This document shows, one piece after another, positions 7,571 through 17,083 of a stretch of DNA of 64,000 nucleotides (positions are counted from its first letter, which is position 1; each line of letters opens with the position of its first letter). Source of the stretch: Sporichthyaceae bacterium (GTDB taxonomy: Bacteria > Actinomycetota > Actinomycetes > Sporichthyales > Sporichthyaceae); contig DATASX010000016.1 of NCBI GenBank assembly GCA_036269075.1, positions 24,001 through 88,000 on the forward strand. The letters are read 5' to 3'. The translations under genes were made by a program, and so were the position numbers. Under the pieces are notes generated by a model. It searched no databases, was not told the DNA's origin, and saw only the letters and a list, made by a program, of their open reading frames with translations.

Positions 7571-8532
7571 TCCCGCCCGGCCTGGCGGCGGCGCCCCGGA
7601 TCCGGCTGGGCACGCTGCCGACCCCGTTGCACCCGGCGCCGCGGCTGTCCGAGGCCGCCGGGGTGGAGATCTGGTTCAAACGCGACGACCTGACCGGGCT
7701 GGGCCTGGGCGGGAACAAGGTTCGGGCACTGGAGTTCGTGCTGGGCGCGGCGACCGCGGCCGGCGCCGACTGCCTGATCACCGGCGGCGGGCCGAGTTCG
7801 AACTGGGCGATGCTCGCGGCGCTGGCCGCGCGGACCCGGGACATGGACGCGGCATTGGTCTACTACGGGCAACCCGTGCCCTACACCGGCAACCTCGCGC
7901 TGGCCGCGTCGATCGGGGCCGGGATCCACTTCACCGGCGACCCGGATCGCTCCACGGTCGAGTCGGTCGCCGAGGCCATCGCCGAGCGGATGCGCTCGGT
8001 CGGCCGCAACCCGTACACGTTGGGCCGCGGCGGCGCCGGTCCGGTCGGGGCCCTGGGCTATCTCAGCGCCACCGGCGAGATCGCCGCCCAGGCCGCGCAG
8101 CTGAACCTGACACCGCGTCAGCTCTGGCTGGCTACCGGGTCGTGCGGGACCCACGCCGGCCTGGTCGCCGGGGCGGCCACCTACGGCACGCCCTGGGAGA
8201 TTCACGGGGTCACGGTGAGCCGCCCGGCAGCGGAATGCATCGCTCGGGTCGCCGGGATCGCGGCGGAGGCCTGCGCGCTGATCGAGTCGGCCGCGCCGAC
8301 GCGGGAGCCGATCGTGCACGCCGAGATGCTCCTCGCCGCCCCGTACGGCGAACCGTCGCCGGAATCGGCGGCGGCCGCCGATCTGGTCGCGCGGACCGAG
8401 GGCGTGTTCCTCGACCCGGTGTTCGCGGCGAAGGCGATGGCCGGTCTGCTCGCGGCGGCTGCGACGGGGACGGCCCAGGGTCCGGTGGTCTTCCTGGCCA
8501 GCGGAGGTGCGCCGACGCTGTTCACCACCTAG
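7567..8532 (+). CDS. PLP-dependent D-cysteine desulfhydrase / ACC deaminase family enzyme
   Basis: This 321-aa fold-type II PLP enzyme matches the D-cysteine desulfhydrase/1-aminocyclopropane-1-carboxylate deaminase family. The Schiff-base lysine is K51 in GLGLGGNKVRALE, followed by the ITGGGPSSNWAM substrate/phosphate loop. Family members release ammonia (plus pyruvate, 2-oxobutyrate or sulfide) from small amino acids. The GTG start overlaps the stop of the lyase gene. With that lyase upstream, a plausible but unproven scheme is cleavage of an N-substituted amino acid followed by deamination of the product. Confidence 0.85.
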   Translation: MIPPGLAAAPRIRLGTLPTPLHPAPRLSEAAGVEIWFKRDDLTGLGLGGNKVRALEFVLGAATAAGADCLITGGGPSSNWAMLAALAARTRDMDAALVYYGQPVPYTGNLALAASIGAGIHFTGDPDRSTVESVAEAIAERMRSVGRNPYTLGRGGAGPVGALGYLSATGEIAAQAAQLNLTPRQLWLATGSCGTHAGLVAGAATYGTPWEIHGVTVSRPAAECIARVAGIAAEACALIESAAPTREPIVHAEMLLAAPYGEPSPESAAAADLVARTEGVFLDPVFAAKAMAGLLAAAATGTAQGPVVFLASGGAPTLFTT

Positions 8533-8799
8533 ACCCGGAACCCTTCCGGCAGGTCGCAACAGGCGGCGAAGCGGGAACTTCGTCGCGGAGGACCCAGAAC
8601 GCCCGAAAGCGGCCCGAACGGATGACCCACACCGGAACGATCGTGGGATTTCTTGCCGCGGTGCAACCGAACTTGTAACGGCTTCGTCTCAACCAGGAAA
8701 CCCGCACCGGCGGCACGCCGGAGGCGAGAACTACCTGCTGACAGGACTGCGACTGCCTGCCGGCACCGGACCCGCAAGTGCGGGACGAGAGGACCCGAA
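8533..8799. other. Intergenic stretch without recognised features
   Basis: These 267 bases follow the deaminase-like gene and precede a small gene. No plausible ORF with good codon pattern, no strong hairpin and no recognisable operator is visible. A promoter for the small gene at 8800 would have to lie here. Confidence 0.4.
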
Positions 8800-9006
8800 G
8801 TGCACAGCTGTTCCTGGTTCACCTCGAACGCCGAGCCGCAGTGCGGTGCTCAGGCGCCGCACCGCATCATCGTGACCACACCGTTGTACCGCGCCACCGT
8901 GTGGTTCTGCAGCGAGCACAAGGCCGCTCAAGAGGCCAACTTCGCTCGCCGCGGTGCCCGTATCCCGGCTCAGCGCCGTCCCGACCAGATCCTGATCACG
9001 GACTGA
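8800..9006 (+). CDS. Small Cys/His protein, putative zinc-binding
   Basis: A 68-aa protein with C4, C15, H21, C37 and H40 arranged as CSW...CGAQAPH...FCSEH, which could form a single zinc site. The start is GTG 8800, preceded by GAGAGG about 8 bases upstream. It is rich in Arg and Ala at the C-terminus and ends PDQILITD. I do not recognise the family; similar short proteins are commonly annotated as hypothetical in actinobacteria. It is convergent with the argininosuccinate-lyase-like gene. Confidence 0.6.
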   Translation: MHSCSWFTSNAEPQCGAQAPHRIIVTTPLYRATVWFCSEHKAAQEANFARRGARIPAQRRPDQILITD

Positions 9007-9022
9007 CCACCGACTCGGCAAT

Positions 9023-9045
9023 CGATCTGACGGCAAGTCAGATCG
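9023..9045. terminator. 9-bp hairpin between convergent genes
   Basis: CGATCTGAC and GTCAGATCG form a perfect 9-bp stem around GGCAA. The stop codon of the minus-strand lyase (9038-9040) is inside the right arm. Position between converging genes favours a bidirectional terminator, but no T-run follows. The core resembles the CTGACG-N3-CGTCAG palindrome found elsewhere in this window. Confidence 0.55.
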
Positions 9046-10516
9046 CTGCCAGGTCGCGAGACCGAGCGATCAGGCCGGACTCGACGGCGTCCAGCGCGAC
9101 ACGACGCTGCTCCGCGGCCCGGCGGGCCTGGTCCCCGGCCGAGACCGCCCCGGCCGCCATCGCCGCGACCACGGTGGGTTCGGCGCCGCCGACCGTGCCC
9201 CGCGACCGGACGATCTGGCGAGGATCGAGCGCGGCCGTCAGATCCAGCTCACGCAGACCGAATTCGGAACCGGCCACCGCGACCGCGCACTCCGCGAGCA
9301 GCCCGCCGGTGATGTCGATCCCCCGCAGACCGAGCTCGGCGGCCCGCCGCACGGCAGCACCGACGATCCGGTAGGCCGTCCGGTAGTCGATCCCGACCTC
9401 GACCATCAGGTGCTCGGCCAAGTCGGCCGCCTGCGAGTACCCCGACTCCAACGCCGCGTACATCCGGTCGGCATTCGCGGTCAGCCCGGCCACGACACCG
9501 GCGGTCAAGCGCATCTGACGCACCGCCAGATCCAGTGCCCGGGGCACCTCGCCGTAGGCGAAGATCAGGTTGTCGCTGCGTGCGGACGGGGACTTGGTCA
9601 CCGCCAGCATCCCGGTCAGCCGGCCGATCAGGACCCCGGCCTCACCCCGGATCATCGTCAAGGCGTAAGGGTTGCGTTTCTGCGGCATCAGGACGCTGGT
9701 GCGGGTGTGCCCGTCGGCCAGGCGTACGTAGTCGAACTCCTGGCTGGCCCAGATCTCCAGGTCCTCGGCCAGCTTCGCGCACGTGATGGCCAGGCTGGTC
9801 ACCGCGGAGAGCAGCGCGATGTACCCGTCGGTCTGCCACATGGCATCCCGGGTGTGCTCGATGACCCCGTCGAAACCGAGCAGGTCGGCCACCGTGTTCC
9901 GGTCGCCGGTCAACGCCGAACCGTTCACCCCGCCGGCCCCGCCCGGACTGCGGTTCAGCCAGGCGTACGCGTCCTCGAGTCGGGCCAGGTCGCGCAGCCC
10001 GGCATGGGCGAACGTCAGCAGATAGTGCCCGAAGGTCGAGGGCTGCGCGTGCTGCAGATAGGTCTGCTCGGGCATCCAGGTCTCGGTGTGCCGGGCGGCC
10101 TGCGCACCGACCGCACCGGCGAACTGCGCGGTGGCCTCGATCAGGTCGAGCACGTCGCGCCGCAGCCGGAGCCGCAGCGCGATGCGCACCGCCTCCCGCC
10201 GGGGTCGACCGGCGTGCAGCCACCCGGCGTCGTCGCCGATCCGGGCCACCAGCCAGTCCTCGCGGCAGTTGTAGATCTCCCCGCGGGCCGGGTCGTAACC
10301 GATCTCCGCCACCGGTGTCTCGTGGCTCGCCAGCAACGCCCCCAGCAGGCGCGCCGCCGCGGACCGGGGCAGGACGCCCCGGTCCAGCAGCACCAGCACG
10401 TGCGCCAGGTCGGCCAGGTCGAGCCAGTTGTGCAGCAGATCCGCGTCGGCGATCTCCACGGCGAAGCCGCCGGCGATCAACTCCGGGGCGTATTCGGGCA
10501 CCGGGCCCCTTTCCAC
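9038..10516 (-). CDS. Argininosuccinate-lyase-like enzyme of the fumarase/aspartase superfamily
   Basis: A 492-aa lyase resembling ArgH but diverged. The signature loop reads SVLMPQKRNPYALTMIRG instead of the usual SSxMPQKKNPD, and the catalytic histidine region reads YLQHAQPSTFGHYLL. The N-terminal motif contains ARGEIYNCREDWL where ArgH has DVHMxxE. No arg genes are adjacent; it follows serS and a DUF427 gene on the minus strand. Relatives of this branch include enzymes acting on other N-succinyl-type compounds such as ethylenediamine disuccinate, so arginine synthesis is doubtful. It lies only 0.5 kb from another lyase cluster and may share its pathway, which is inference. Confidence 0.8.
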   Translation of the reverse strand: MERGPVPEYAPELIAGGFAVEIADADLLHNWLDLADLAHVLVLLDRGVLPRSAAARLLGALLASHETPVAEIGYDPARGEIYNCREDWLVARIGDDAGWLHAGRPRREAVRIALRLRLRRDVLDLIEATAQFAGAVGAQAARHTETWMPEQTYLQHAQPSTFGHYLLTFAHAGLRDLARLEDAYAWLNRSPGGAGGVNGSALTGDRNTVADLLGFDGVIEHTRDAMWQTDGYIALLSAVTSLAITCAKLAEDLEIWASQEFDYVRLADGHTRTSVLMPQKRNPYALTMIRGEAGVLIGRLTGMLAVTKSPSARSDNLIFAYGEVPRALDLAVRQMRLTAGVVAGLTANADRMYAALESGYSQAADLAEHLMVEVGIDYRTAYRIVGAAVRRAAELGLRGIDITGGLLAECAVAVAGSEFGLRELDLTAALDPRQIVRSRGTVGGAEPTVVAAMAAGAVSAGDQARRAAEQRRVALDAVESGLIARSRDLAAI

Positions 10517-10527
10517 TCGAGCATGGC

Positions 10528-10887
10528 TCAGACGGCTGCGCCGTCGACCTCGATGCGGGCCCGGTCGGGGTAGAAGCTCAGCATCCCGGCGATCTGCGCG
10601 ACCTCCGGGATCGGGTCCGGGTAGTACCAGACGACATCGGTGTGGGTCGTCCCGTCGATCGCCAGCGAGTGGTAACTGGCCTGGCCCTTGAACGGACAGG
10701 TCGTGTGCAGCTCACTGGACCGCAGCACGCCGGCGTCGACGTCGGACGCGGGCAGGTAGTAGCGCGGCGGCAGTCCGGTCTCGTGCAGGACCAGTGCGCC
10801 CTGCGACTCGGCGACCTTGACCCCGTCGACCGTAACGGTCACCAGGGCATTCGCAGGCTCGATCGTGATCGTGTGTCCAGCGCTCAT
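10528..10887 (-). CDS. DUF427 domain protein
   Basis: A 119-aa protein with the DUF427 pattern: KVAESQGALVLHETGLPPRYY near residues 24-44, then TTCPFKGQASYHSLA around 63-77 and VVWYYPDP near 85-92. The family is widespread in actinobacteria and its biochemical role is unknown. It lies between serS (1 base gap) and the argininosuccinate-lyase-like gene (11 bases), so it is probably in one transcript with them. Confidence 0.88.
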   Translation of the reverse strand: MSAGHTITIEPANALVTVTVDGVKVAESQGALVLHETGLPPRYYLPASDVDAGVLRSSELHTTCPFKGQASYHSLAIDGTTHTDVVWYYPDPIPEVAQIAGMLSFYPDRARIEVDGAAV

Positions 10888-10888
10888 C

Positions 10889-12172
10889 TCAGCTCTCCTT
10901 CGGCCCCAACGTCTTCGTCCCGAGGTACGGCACGAGGGCTTCCGGGACGACGACCGAGCCGTCGGCCTGCTGGTAGTTCTCCAGGATCGCGGCCATCGTG
11001 CGTCCGATCGGGAGCCCGGAACCGTTCAACGTCGCCGCGGGCGCGCGGCTTCCCGCGGCGTCGCGGACCCGGATCCCGGCGCGGCGGGCCTGGAACTGAC
11101 CGCAGTCCGAGCAGGACGAGATCTCGCGGTAGCGGCCCTGGCTCGGCAGCCACACCTCGATGTCGTAGGTGAGCTGCGCGGAGAACCCCATGTCGCCGGC
11201 CGCCAGCTTGATCACCCGGTGCGGCAGACCCAGCTCGACCAGGCAGGTTTCCGCGTGGGAGACCATCAGCTCGAGCTCGGCGTTCGAGTTCTCCGCCACG
11301 CAGATGCGCACCAGCTCCACCTTCGAGAACTGATGCAGCCGCAGGATGCCGCGGGTGTCGCGGCCGTAGGAGCCGGCCTCCGACCGGAAGCACGGGGTGT
11401 GTGCGGTGTAGGCGAACGGCAGCGCCGACGCCTCGAGGATCTCGTCGGCGTGCAGGTTGGTCAGCGGCACCTCGGCGGTCGGGATCAGGAACAGCTCCCG
11501 GTCGCCGGCCGAGGTGGCGAACAGGTCGTCGGCGAACTTCGGCAGCTGGCCGGTGCCGGTCATCGTGGCCCGGGTGACCAAGGCCGGCACCGAGTACTCG
11601 GTGTACCCGTGACGTCGGGTGTGCAGGTCCAGGAAGAACGAGGTCAGCGCCCGCTCCAGCGCGGCTCCCGCGCCGCGGGCGACGGAGAACCGCGGCCCGG
11701 ACAGCTTGGTGGCCCGGGCGAAGTCGAGGATGCCGAGTGCCTCGCCGATGTCGACGTGGTCGGCCGGCGCGAAATCGAACTCCGGCGGGCTGCCCCACCG
11801 GCGCACCTCGACCGCGTCGTCCTCGCTGCGCCCGTCCGGGGCCGCGTCCGAGGGCAGATTCGGGATCACCAGCATCTGCTCGTGCAGCGCCGCGGCCAGC
11901 CGTTCGGCGTCCTCCTCGACGGTCCGGATGCGTTCCTTGAGCTCCCGCGCGGTCTCCTTGAGGCCCTCGACGTCGCCGCCGGCCTTGGCCGCCTTGCCGA
12001 CCTCGCCGGCGATGCGCTTGGACTCCGCGCGCAGCTCGTCGCCGGTGCGGATGGCCTGGTTGCGTCCGGTCAGCAGGGCGGCCAGCGGGGCCGGGTCGAG
12101 CTGGTAACCCCGACGGGCCAGCCGCGCCACAGCCGCGTCGCCGAGCTGGATCAACTCCTTGGCATCGTGCAT
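10889..12172 (-). CDS. serS: Seryl-tRNA synthetase
   Basis: SerRS (427 aa) charges tRNA-Ser. The N-terminal coiled-coil arm spans roughly residues 30-105. Class II motif 2 reads TPCFRSEAGSYGRDTRGILR, followed by LHQFSKVEL. The serine-site region contains SSCSDCGQFQARR, and motif 3 is NGSGLPIGRTMAAILEN. Length and motifs are normal for a bacterial SerRS. It is the first gene of a minus-strand run with DUF427 and the lyase. Confidence 0.97.
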   Translation of the reverse strand: MHDAKELIQLGDAAVARLARRGYQLDPAPLAALLTGRNQAIRTGDELRAESKRIAGEVGKAAKAGGDVEGLKETARELKERIRTVEEDAERLAAALHEQMLVIPNLPSDAAPDGRSEDDAVEVRRWGSPPEFDFAPADHVDIGEALGILDFARATKLSGPRFSVARGAGAALERALTSFFLDLHTRRHGYTEYSVPALVTRATMTGTGQLPKFADDLFATSAGDRELFLIPTAEVPLTNLHADEILEASALPFAYTAHTPCFRSEAGSYGRDTRGILRLHQFSKVELVRICVAENSNAELELMVSHAETCLVELGLPHRVIKLAAGDMGFSAQLTYDIEVWLPSQGRYREISSCSDCGQFQARRAGIRVRDAAGSRAPAATLNGSGLPIGRTMAAILENYQQADGSVVVPEALVPYLGTKTLGPKES

Positions 12173-12451
12173 CCGGCAAACCTACTGGCCGCCACGACGG
12201 GCCGGTTCGCATGCGTCGGGGACGAGCCCGGCACACCGATGCGAATGGCCATTAACGCAAATCGGTGCCAGGATTGCCGCCACCGCCGGGAAGCCTCACC
12301 GGCGTCCGACCGTTGTGCTTGACACCGGGACCGGACGTCAGGTTGCGGGCCTCGGACGCTAAGCTACTGGCGAGTCAACTTAGGACGGAGCGAGCCGAGA
12401 GGGTCGTCTCCGCCGGTCCGAGCTGAAGGCCATTGTCTGCAGGAGGCAGCC
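12173..12451. other. Divergent intergenic region serS / thiolase
   Basis: About 280 bases separate the divergent serS and thiolase starts. A TTGACA at 12319-12324 could serve as a -35 element but no convincing -10 lies at the right spacing. The thiolase has a strong AGGAGG ribosome site at its end. No operator palindrome was recognised. Confidence 0.4.
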
Positions 12452-13678
<1,227 letters not shown>

Positions 13679-13731
13679 TCGATCGTCAGTCATCCAGTCG
13701 GGTAAGGGAAATCTAGAAGGGACCCCCGCGC

Positions 13732-15918
13732 ATGACGGCGCAGGACACGCTCGGCACGATCCGCTGGGAGCAGGACGCTGACGGCATCGTCGTCCTCACC
13801 ATGGACGACCCGGCCGGCTCGGCCAACACCATGAACGACGCCTGGGTCAGCTCGATCACCGCGGTGAACGACCGACTCGAGGCCGAGAAGTCGAACATCA
13901 CCGGCGTGGTCGTCACCTCGGCGAAGAAGACCTTCTTCGCCGGCGGCAACCTCAACGACCTGATTGCGGCGCGGCCCGAGGACGCCCCGGTGTTCACGGT
14001 GAACGTCGACAACATCAAGAGGCAGTTGCGCCGCCTGGAGACCCTGGGCAGACCGGTGGTCGCGGCCATCAACGGCGCGGCCCTCGGCGGCGGCTACGAG
14101 ATCACCCTGGCCTGCCACCACCGCATCGCACTTGACGCGCGGGGCAGCCAGATCGGCCTGCCCGAGGTCAGCCTGGGCCTGCTGCCCGGCGCCGGCGGCG
14201 TCACCCGCACGGTGCGCCTGCTCGGCATCCAGGACGCGCTGCTGAACGTCTTGCTGCAGGGCCAGCGTTACAACCCGAAGGACGCCCTGGCCAAGGGCCT
14301 GGTGCACGCGGTGGTCGACACCCCGGACGCGCTGCTGGCCGACGCGAAGGCCTGGATCAAGGCCAACCCGAACGCCACCGCGCCGTGGGACGTCAAGGGC
14401 TACAAGATCCCCGGCGGTTCGCCGTCGACCCCGGCGTTCGCGGCGAACCTACCCGCGTTCCCGGCCAACCTGCGCAAGCAGATCAAGGGCGCCCCGATGC
14501 CCGCCCCGCGCAACATCATGGCCGCGGCAGTCGAGGGCGCGCAGGTCGACATCGACTCGGCGTTCAAGATCGAGACGCGCTACCTGGTCGACCTGGCGAT
14601 CGGCCAGGTCTCGAAGAACATGATCAAGGCGTTCTTCTTCGACATGCAGTTCGTGAACTCCGGCGGTAGCCGGCCGGCCGGCTACGAGACCTACACGGCC
14701 AAGAAGGCCGCCGTCCTCGGAGCCGGGATGATGGGCGCAGGCATCGCCTACGTGTGCGCGAAGGCCGGGATCGACGTCGTGCTCAAGGACGTCAGCCTGG
14801 AAGCGGCGACCAAGGGCAAGGCGTACTCCGAGGGCCTGGTCAAGAAGGCCGTCTCGCGCGGGAAGATGACCCAGGAAGCCGCCGACGCGCTGCTGGCCCG
14901 GATCACGCCGACCGAGACCGCCGAGGACGTCGCCGGGGCCGACCTGGTCATCGAGGCGGTGTTCGAGAGCCCGGAGCTCAAGCACAAGGTCTACAGCGAG
15001 ATCGAGCACCTGGTGGCCCCGGACGCCCTGCTCGGCTCGAACACCTCCAGCCTGCCGATCACCGGCCTGGCTGAGGGCGTGCAGCGGTCCGAGGACTTCA
15101 TCGGCCTGCACTTCTTCTCCCCCGTGGACAAGATGCCGCTGCTGGAGATCATCTCCGGCAAGCGGACCTCGGAGGCCACCCTGGCGCGGGCCTTCGACAT
15201 CGCCAAGCAGATCCGCAAGACGCCGATCCTGGTAAACGACTCCCCCGGCTTCTTCACCAGCCGGGTGATCTCTACGTTCATCAACGAGTGCCTGGCGATG
15301 GTCGGCGAGGGCATCGACCCGCAGACCATCGAGCAGGCGTGCACCCAGGCCGGCTACCCGGTCGGCGCGCTGGCGCTGATGGACGAGCTGAACATGAAGC
15401 TGATGCGCCACATCCGCCAGGAGACCCAGCGCGCCGTCGGCGCGGCCGGCTGGGCGAATCACCCCGCCGACGCGGTCGTCGACCGGATGATCGACGAGTT
15501 CAACCGGCCCGGCCGCAAGGAAGGCGCCGGGTTCTACGAGTACGTCGACGGCAAGAAGGCCGGGCTGTGGGCGGGGCTGCGTGAGCACTTCGGCAACGAC
15601 GACCTGATGCCGACCCTCGGCACCCCGGGGCTGATCGAGCTGCAGGAGCGGATGCTGTTCGTCGAGTCGCTGGAGACCATCCGGTGCTTCGACGAGGGCG
15701 TGCTGCGCTCGGTCGAGGAGGCCAACATCGGTTCGATCCTGGGCATCGGCTTCCCGCCGTGGACCGGTGGTGTCGTGCAGTACATCGCCGGCTACGAGGG
15801 TGGCCCGCTCGGGTTCGTCGACCGGGCCCAGGAGTTGGCCGCCAAGTACGGCGACCGGTTCAGCCCGCCCGCCTCGCTGGTGACCGCGGCCAAGCAGGGC
15901 AAGGTCCTGCCGGGCTGA
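13732..15918 (+). CDS. fadB: FadB-like enoyl-CoA hydratase / 3-hydroxyacyl-CoA dehydrogenase fusion
   Basis: A 728-aa multifunctional beta-oxidation enzyme. The N-terminal crotonase domain (about 1-230) carries the oxyanion loops FFAGGNL and INGAALGGGYE. A Rossmann domain starts near residue 326 with AVLGAGMMGAG, and GLHFFSPVDKMPLLEI near 456 contains the dehydrogenase catalytic histidine. Two C-terminal dehydrogenase domains complete it. It follows the thiolase in the same direction; RBS AGAAGGGACC precedes ATG 13732. Substrate range is not predictable. Confidence 0.95.
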   Translation: MTAQDTLGTIRWEQDADGIVVLTMDDPAGSANTMNDAWVSSITAVNDRLEAEKSNITGVVVTSAKKTFFAGGNLNDLIAARPEDAPVFTVNVDNIKRQLRRLETLGRPVVAAINGAALGGGYEITLACHHRIALDARGSQIGLPEVSLGLLPGAGGVTRTVRLLGIQDALLNVLLQGQRYNPKDALAKGLVHAVVDTPDALLADAKAWIKANPNATAPWDVKGYKIPGGSPSTPAFAANLPAFPANLRKQIKGAPMPAPRNIMAAAVEGAQVDIDSAFKIETRYLVDLAIGQVSKNMIKAFFFDMQFVNSGGSRPAGYETYTAKKAAVLGAGMMGAGIAYVCAKAGIDVVLKDVSLEAATKGKAYSEGLVKKAVSRGKMTQEAADALLARITPTETAEDVAGADLVIEAVFESPELKHKVYSEIEHLVAPDALLGSNTSSLPITGLAEGVQRSEDFIGLHFFSPVDKMPLLEIISGKRTSEATLARAFDIAKQIRKTPILVNDSPGFFTSRVISTFINECLAMVGEGIDPQTIEQACTQAGYPVGALALMDELNMKLMRHIRQETQRAVGAAGWANHPADAVVDRMIDEFNRPGRKEGAGFYEYVDGKKAGLWAGLREHFGNDDLMPTLGTPGLIELQERMLFVESLETIRCFDEGVLRSVEEANIGSILGIGFPPWTGGVVQYIAGYEGGPLGFVDRAQELAAKYGDRFSPPASLVTAAKQGKVLPG

Positions 15919-16010
15919 CCGAGGCCTGGCCCGCGCACACTCCGCAGCGTCCGGCGAACCCCCGGCTATAGCCTCGGGTTCGCCGGACGCACGCATGTCG
16001 AGAGGTAGTC

Positions 16011-16172
16011 ATGAGCGAGCTTGCGAGCGAATCAATGAACACAGCGCGACCGTGTTCCCTGCGGTCAACAGGCTCAATCGGCTCGGGAGCCAGAGCGAAA
16101 AGCGTGCTCTGCTCCGCTCGCCTCAATCGCCTGTCCCTCATGACGCCGCCGAGGAACGAGGCGGCGGCATGA
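16011..16172 (+). CDS. 53-residue bridge ORF before the enoyl-CoA hydratase
   Basis: ATG 16011, behind AGAGG, opens a frame that starts MSELASESMNTARP and ends NEAAA at TGA 16170-16172. The stop overlaps the hydratase ATG at 16169 (ATGA). Its first 27 bases are nearly identical to the starts of the mceD-mceE bridge ORF and the bioF N-terminal extension. Its 54 codons including stop are exactly twice the 27-codon length of the mce bridge ORFs. Probably a translational coupling element rather than a functional peptide. Confidence 0.5.
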   Translation: MSELASESMNTARPCSLRSTGSIGSGARAKSVLCSARLNRLSLMTPPRNEAAA

Positions 16173-16936
16173 GCGATGAACCCCTGGTCCTGTCGACGAG
16201 CGCGGGCGGCATCGCGACGCTGACCCTGAACTCGCCGGCCAACCGCAATGCGCTGTCCACCGCGATGCTTACCGCGCTGACCGACGCGCTGGACGCCGCC
16301 GAGGCCGACGCCTCCACCCGGGTCGTGGTGCTGACCCACAACGGACCGGTGTTCAGCGCCGGCATGGATCTCAAGGAAGCGGTCGCGCTGGGTCTGGAGA
16401 AGGTTTCCGGGATCCTGCTGGGGATGCTGCGACGCATCGCCGCGCTGTCCAAGCCGGTGGTCGTCAAGCTGGCCGGGCCGGCCCGGGCCGGCGGCCTGGG
16501 CATCATCGGCGCCGCCGACGTCGTCATCGCCGCCGCCGACATCACCTTCGCCTTCACCGAGGCCCGCATCGGCGTCGCGCCCGCGATCATCTCGCTGACC
16601 GTGCTGCCCCGGATGGAGCCGCGGACCGCCCACCGGTGGATGCTCTCCGGTGAGACCTTCGACGCCACCGCCGCGGCGAACGCCGGCCTGATCTCGGCGG
16701 CCGTGCCCGCAGCCGAACTCGACGCGGCCGTACAGCACGTGCTGAGCGAGCTCCTGCTCGCCTCCCCGCAGGGGTTGGCGCAGACCAAGAAGCTGCTCGG
16801 CCAGGAGATCGTGGAGCTGTTGGACCGCGACGGCGAGGACATCGCCCGGCTGTCCGCGAGCTTGTTCGCCTCCGAGGAGGCCAAGGAGGGCATGACCGCC
16901 TTCCTGGAGAAGCGCAAGCCCCGCTGGCAGACCTGA
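16169..16936 (+). CDS. Enoyl-CoA hydratase/isomerase family protein
   Basis: A 255-aa crotonase-fold protein. The first oxyanion loop reads PVFSAGMDLKEA and the second LAGPARAGGLGIIGAADVV. The usual catalytic glutamates of classical hydratase are not obvious, so another crotonase-type activity is possible. The start at ATG 16169 is fixed by the 4-base overlap with the upstream 53-codon ORF. It follows the FadB-like gene, so it may be co-transcribed, and its 3' end faces the lipase gene across a long hairpin. Confidence 0.88.
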   Translation: MSDEPLVLSTSAGGIATLTLNSPANRNALSTAMLTALTDALDAAEADASTRVVVLTHNGPVFSAGMDLKEAVALGLEKVSGILLGMLRRIAALSKPVVVKLAGPARAGGLGIIGAADVVIAAADITFAFTEARIGVAPAIISLTVLPRMEPRTAHRWMLSGETFDATAAANAGLISAAVPAAELDAAVQHVLSELLLASPQGLAQTKKLLGQEIVELLDRDGEDIARLSASLFASEEAKEGMTAFLEKRKPRWQT

Positions 16937-16990
16937 CGCTCCCGCCGGACCCCGCGCGCCCACCACCGCCACCACCGCCACCGCCACCGC

Positions 16991-17050
16991 ACTTCTGCTG
17001 CCTGTCCCACCTATCGCGGGCGCGCGATACGTGGGACAGGCAGCAGAAGT
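16991..17050. terminator. 27-bp near-perfect hairpin between convergent genes
   Basis: The arms 16991-17018 and 17023-17050 pair at 27 of 28 positions around GGCG, with a single C-C mismatch at 17011/17030. The outer 20 bases of each arm are perfectly complementary and begin ACTTCTGC. It lies between the converging hydratase and lipase genes, where it could end transcripts from both sides, though it is longer than a normal terminator and lacks a T-run. A related hairpin beginning CATCTTCTGC occurs at 46592. Confidence 0.75.
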
Positions 17051-17083
17051 CGCGTGGTTGGTTCGGGGGCCTAGGCCGAGGTC

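Noticed and set aside
12319..12365. TTGACA with TAAGCT as a thiolase promoter
   Set aside because: The spacing is 35 bases, far from 16-18; each hexamer alone is not significant.
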